A DNA stretch of 64,000 nucleotides from a bacterium (lineage in GTDB: Bacteria; Zhuqueibacterota; Zhuqueibacteria; Zhuqueibacterales; Geothermadaptataceae): assembly GCA_024275575.1 (NCBI GenBank), contig JAJRYV010000101.1:41434-105433 (forward strand). Direction: 5' to 3'. Each line of letters begins with the position of its first letter. Position 1 is the stretch's first letter. The notes beneath the pieces are model-generated. The model was not told the origin of the DNA, ran no database searches, and worked only from the letters and a program-made list of their open reading frames with translations. Both the position numbers and the translations under genes were made by a program. Below are positions 62,612 to 64,000 of the stretch, piece by piece.

Positions 62612-64000
62612 CTACTTCCCCGGCAGCATTTCATCGCGCATGGCCACCTGGTAAGCAAGGGCGGCAACGATGACGGCATTTTGTTTCATATCATCTTCAA
62701 TCGCATATTCGTAAACATCCATATTTGTATGGTGGCTCACCGTGCTATAATTCAACGGGTCCTGGATAAACTGGAAAGCAGGAATATTGAGAGCATCTAA
62801 TATCTCGTGATCTGTGTAGGATATATTTTCAATAGAAAGTGTGTTTGCGCTTAGATAGGCGAACGGCGCCAGATACGTTTCGAAGACAGGCCGCAGGGCT
62901 TCATTCCCCTGCAAATAAATGCCACGGATTTTTCCGCTGCCGCCATCGAGATTGAAATAGGCTGAGATTTTCAAAAAATTTTCTTTTAATTTCCCGCTAT
63001 TTAAATCTCCGAGATATTTATTTGAAAAATCACGGGAACCCAGATAACCCATTTCTTCGCCTGTCCACAGCGCCAGTTTGATTGTTCGCCGCGGGCAGAT
63101 TCCGATCTTTTTTAGTATTCGCATGGCTTCCATCATAACGGCGCAACCGGAGGCATTATCTGTCGCTCCCGTGCCTGCGTGCCAGGAATCAAAATGTGCG
63201 CCCAGGAGCACCACTTCATCGGACATTTTTTTATCTGTGCCGGTTATCTCGGCAAAGATATTTACGTTGTACTTGGAGTTTTCATAGAATGTGGTGTCGA
63301 GATGAAGTTTGAGGGTCGGTATAACTTTTTTATCAGCCATCCTGGCCATGCGGGCGAATTGTTCTTTGGCGATAAAAAAGGTCGGCACAACTTTTATATC
63401 ATTGATTCCGGCAAAACTATATTGTGAAACGCGCACAATGCCATGATCGAAGCTGCTTGGAAAAACCAGGGCTGAGACGCCTTCTCTATCAAAGAATTGC
63501 ATGAGTTTTTTTCGCTTCTCAACTTTTAGTGCTCCTTTAGCCAACCTTTCCGCTATGGGTAGTTTTGACGTCCAGGGTTCAAGCGGTTCTGCAGCAATGG
63601 GATTTATGGCTTTTTCCGTATGCTTCAATTCATCATCTGTCCATCGAAGCGCAAACGGCTCGAAGTGTGGTTTTGCCTGATAGCCCAGATCCCCCAAAAT
63701 GATTCTCCCCTTTAGTTTGCCGCGATATTTTTCCAATGAATCCAGGGGCGGATTATTCCAGTCAAATTTCAATTTTATGAATATCGGGGCACCGGTGATG
63801 ACGCTATCGGTGCTTTTTGTAAAAGCTGCCGGCCAGGCATTAATTGGTGTATATCTCGGGGTGAGCATTTCAACGGAAAACGATTCGGCAGCCCAACCGC
63901 GTCCCTTCAAATCCGGCGCTTCAAGGGTCACGTTTTGCAAACCCCATTCTTGCATTTCTTTTTTCGCCCATTCCGCCGCCTCGCGGTAGGCGGGTGTTCC
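62612..64000 (-). CDS. M28 family metallopeptidase (5' end outside window)
   Basis: The frame is open to the right edge, so the N-terminus is missing; the family-typical start GTPAYREAAEWAKKEM is right at the edge. The remainder has a PA-like insert (residues about 60-190) and then the zinc site: LGAHFDSWHAGTGATDNASG, TGEEMG, NLDGGSG and HHTNMDVYE provide the two His, two Asp and the Glu set. M28 enzymes are aminopeptidases or glutaminyl cyclase-like, usually secreted with a signal peptide that cannot be checked here. It converges on the ceramidase-like gene. Confidence 0.88.
   Translation of the reverse strand, partial: GTPAYREAAEWAKKEMQEWGLQNVTLEAPDLKGRGWAAESFSVEMLTPRYTPINAWPAAFTKSTDSVITGAPIFIKLKFDWNNPPLDSLEKYRGKLKGRIILGDLGYQAKPHFEPFALRWTDDELKHTEKAINPIAAEPLEPWTSKLPIAERLAKGALKVEKRKKLMQFFDREGVSALVFPSSFDHGIVRVSQYSFAGINDIKVVPTFFIAKEQFARMARMADKKVIPTLKLHLDTTFYENSKYNVNIFAEITGTDKKMSDEVVLLGAHFDSWHAGTGATDNASGCAVMMEAMRILKKIGICPRRTIKLALWTGEEMGYLGSRDFSNKYLGDLNSGKLKENFLKISAYFNLDGGSGKIRGIYLQGNEALRPVFETYLAPFAYLSANTLSIENISYTDHEILDALNIPAFQFIQDPLNYSTVSHHTNMDVYEYAIEDDMKQNAVIVAALAYQVAMRDEMLPGK

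Overview
The window is about 64 kb of bacterial chromosome, both ends of which cut through a gene. It encodes some 55 proteins. I saw no rRNA, tRNA or CRISPR array. The best guess for the host is a Gram-negative member of the FCB group (a Calditrichota/KSB1/Ignavibacteria-like lineage). The evidence is two large secreted proteins ending in the YPNPFNPET-type C-terminal (type IX-like) sorting domain, a third ending in a gliding-type CTD (NPFTPNGDGKND), a PorP/SprF-like barrel, and several lipoproteins and outer-membrane barrels. This placement rests on family knowledge and not on a marker-gene tree.

Layout. 1-5.5 kb: end of an FAD/Fe-S oxidoreductase, an A/T-rich restriction-modification pair in which both genes carry one in-frame stop, a cysteine desulfurase, and an ArsF/ArsG-like organoarsenical pair. 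5.6-9.2 kb: two tandem PQQ-type beta-propeller proteins and an SDR. 9.2-16.7 kb: a three-gene proton-translocating transhydrogenase operon (pntB, pntAB, pntAA), an ArsN2-like acetyltransferase, threonine dehydrogenase, a ZIP transporter, a MarR regulator and a methyltransferase. 17-22.8 kb: an SMC-like coiled-coil protein without a Walker A motif, an esterase and an SDR flanked by two copies of an intergenic repeat, a barrel protein and a CxxCH lipoprotein. 23-33.7 kb: a NagB-PIG-L fusion, a nonsense-split response regulator/HD-GYP, a membrane MutS homologue, moaB, speD, rdgB, formiminotransferase-cyclodeaminase and a TrmB-like enzyme. 33.9-36.5 kb: a PilZ, HD and NtrC-type regulator group. 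36.8-44.4 kb: secreted and envelope proteins. 44.6-49.6 kb: serB-selA and a CIRCE-controlled groES-groEL operon.

The most interesting block is 50.2-61.0 kb. It is a co-directional, tightly packed set ending in a strong terminator: a PorP/SprF-like barrel with a FlgD-like tail, a TolQ/ExbB-type channel, a cohesin-like protein with a gliding-type CTD, a von Willebrand A protein with cohesin-like, dockerin-like and sorting domains, two TolR/ExbD-type proteins, a TonB/TolA-like inner-membrane protein, a TPR lipoprotein and a small exported protein. One TolQ plus two TolR homologues next to outer-membrane and TPR parts recalls the Myxococcus AglRQS-Glt gliding machine in composition. With cell-surface adhesin-like cargo it may be an undescribed envelope-spanning, proton-driven surface machine.

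A second theme is single-base damage. Three genes are interrupted by an isolated in-frame stop after which the family sequence resumes in the same frame, and a fourth probably is too. Two further genes lack a normal start codon. Because selA is present, the TGA in the restriction enzyme, at a position where I expect cysteine, also has to be tested as a possible selenocysteine codon. Decay or assembly error is more likely.
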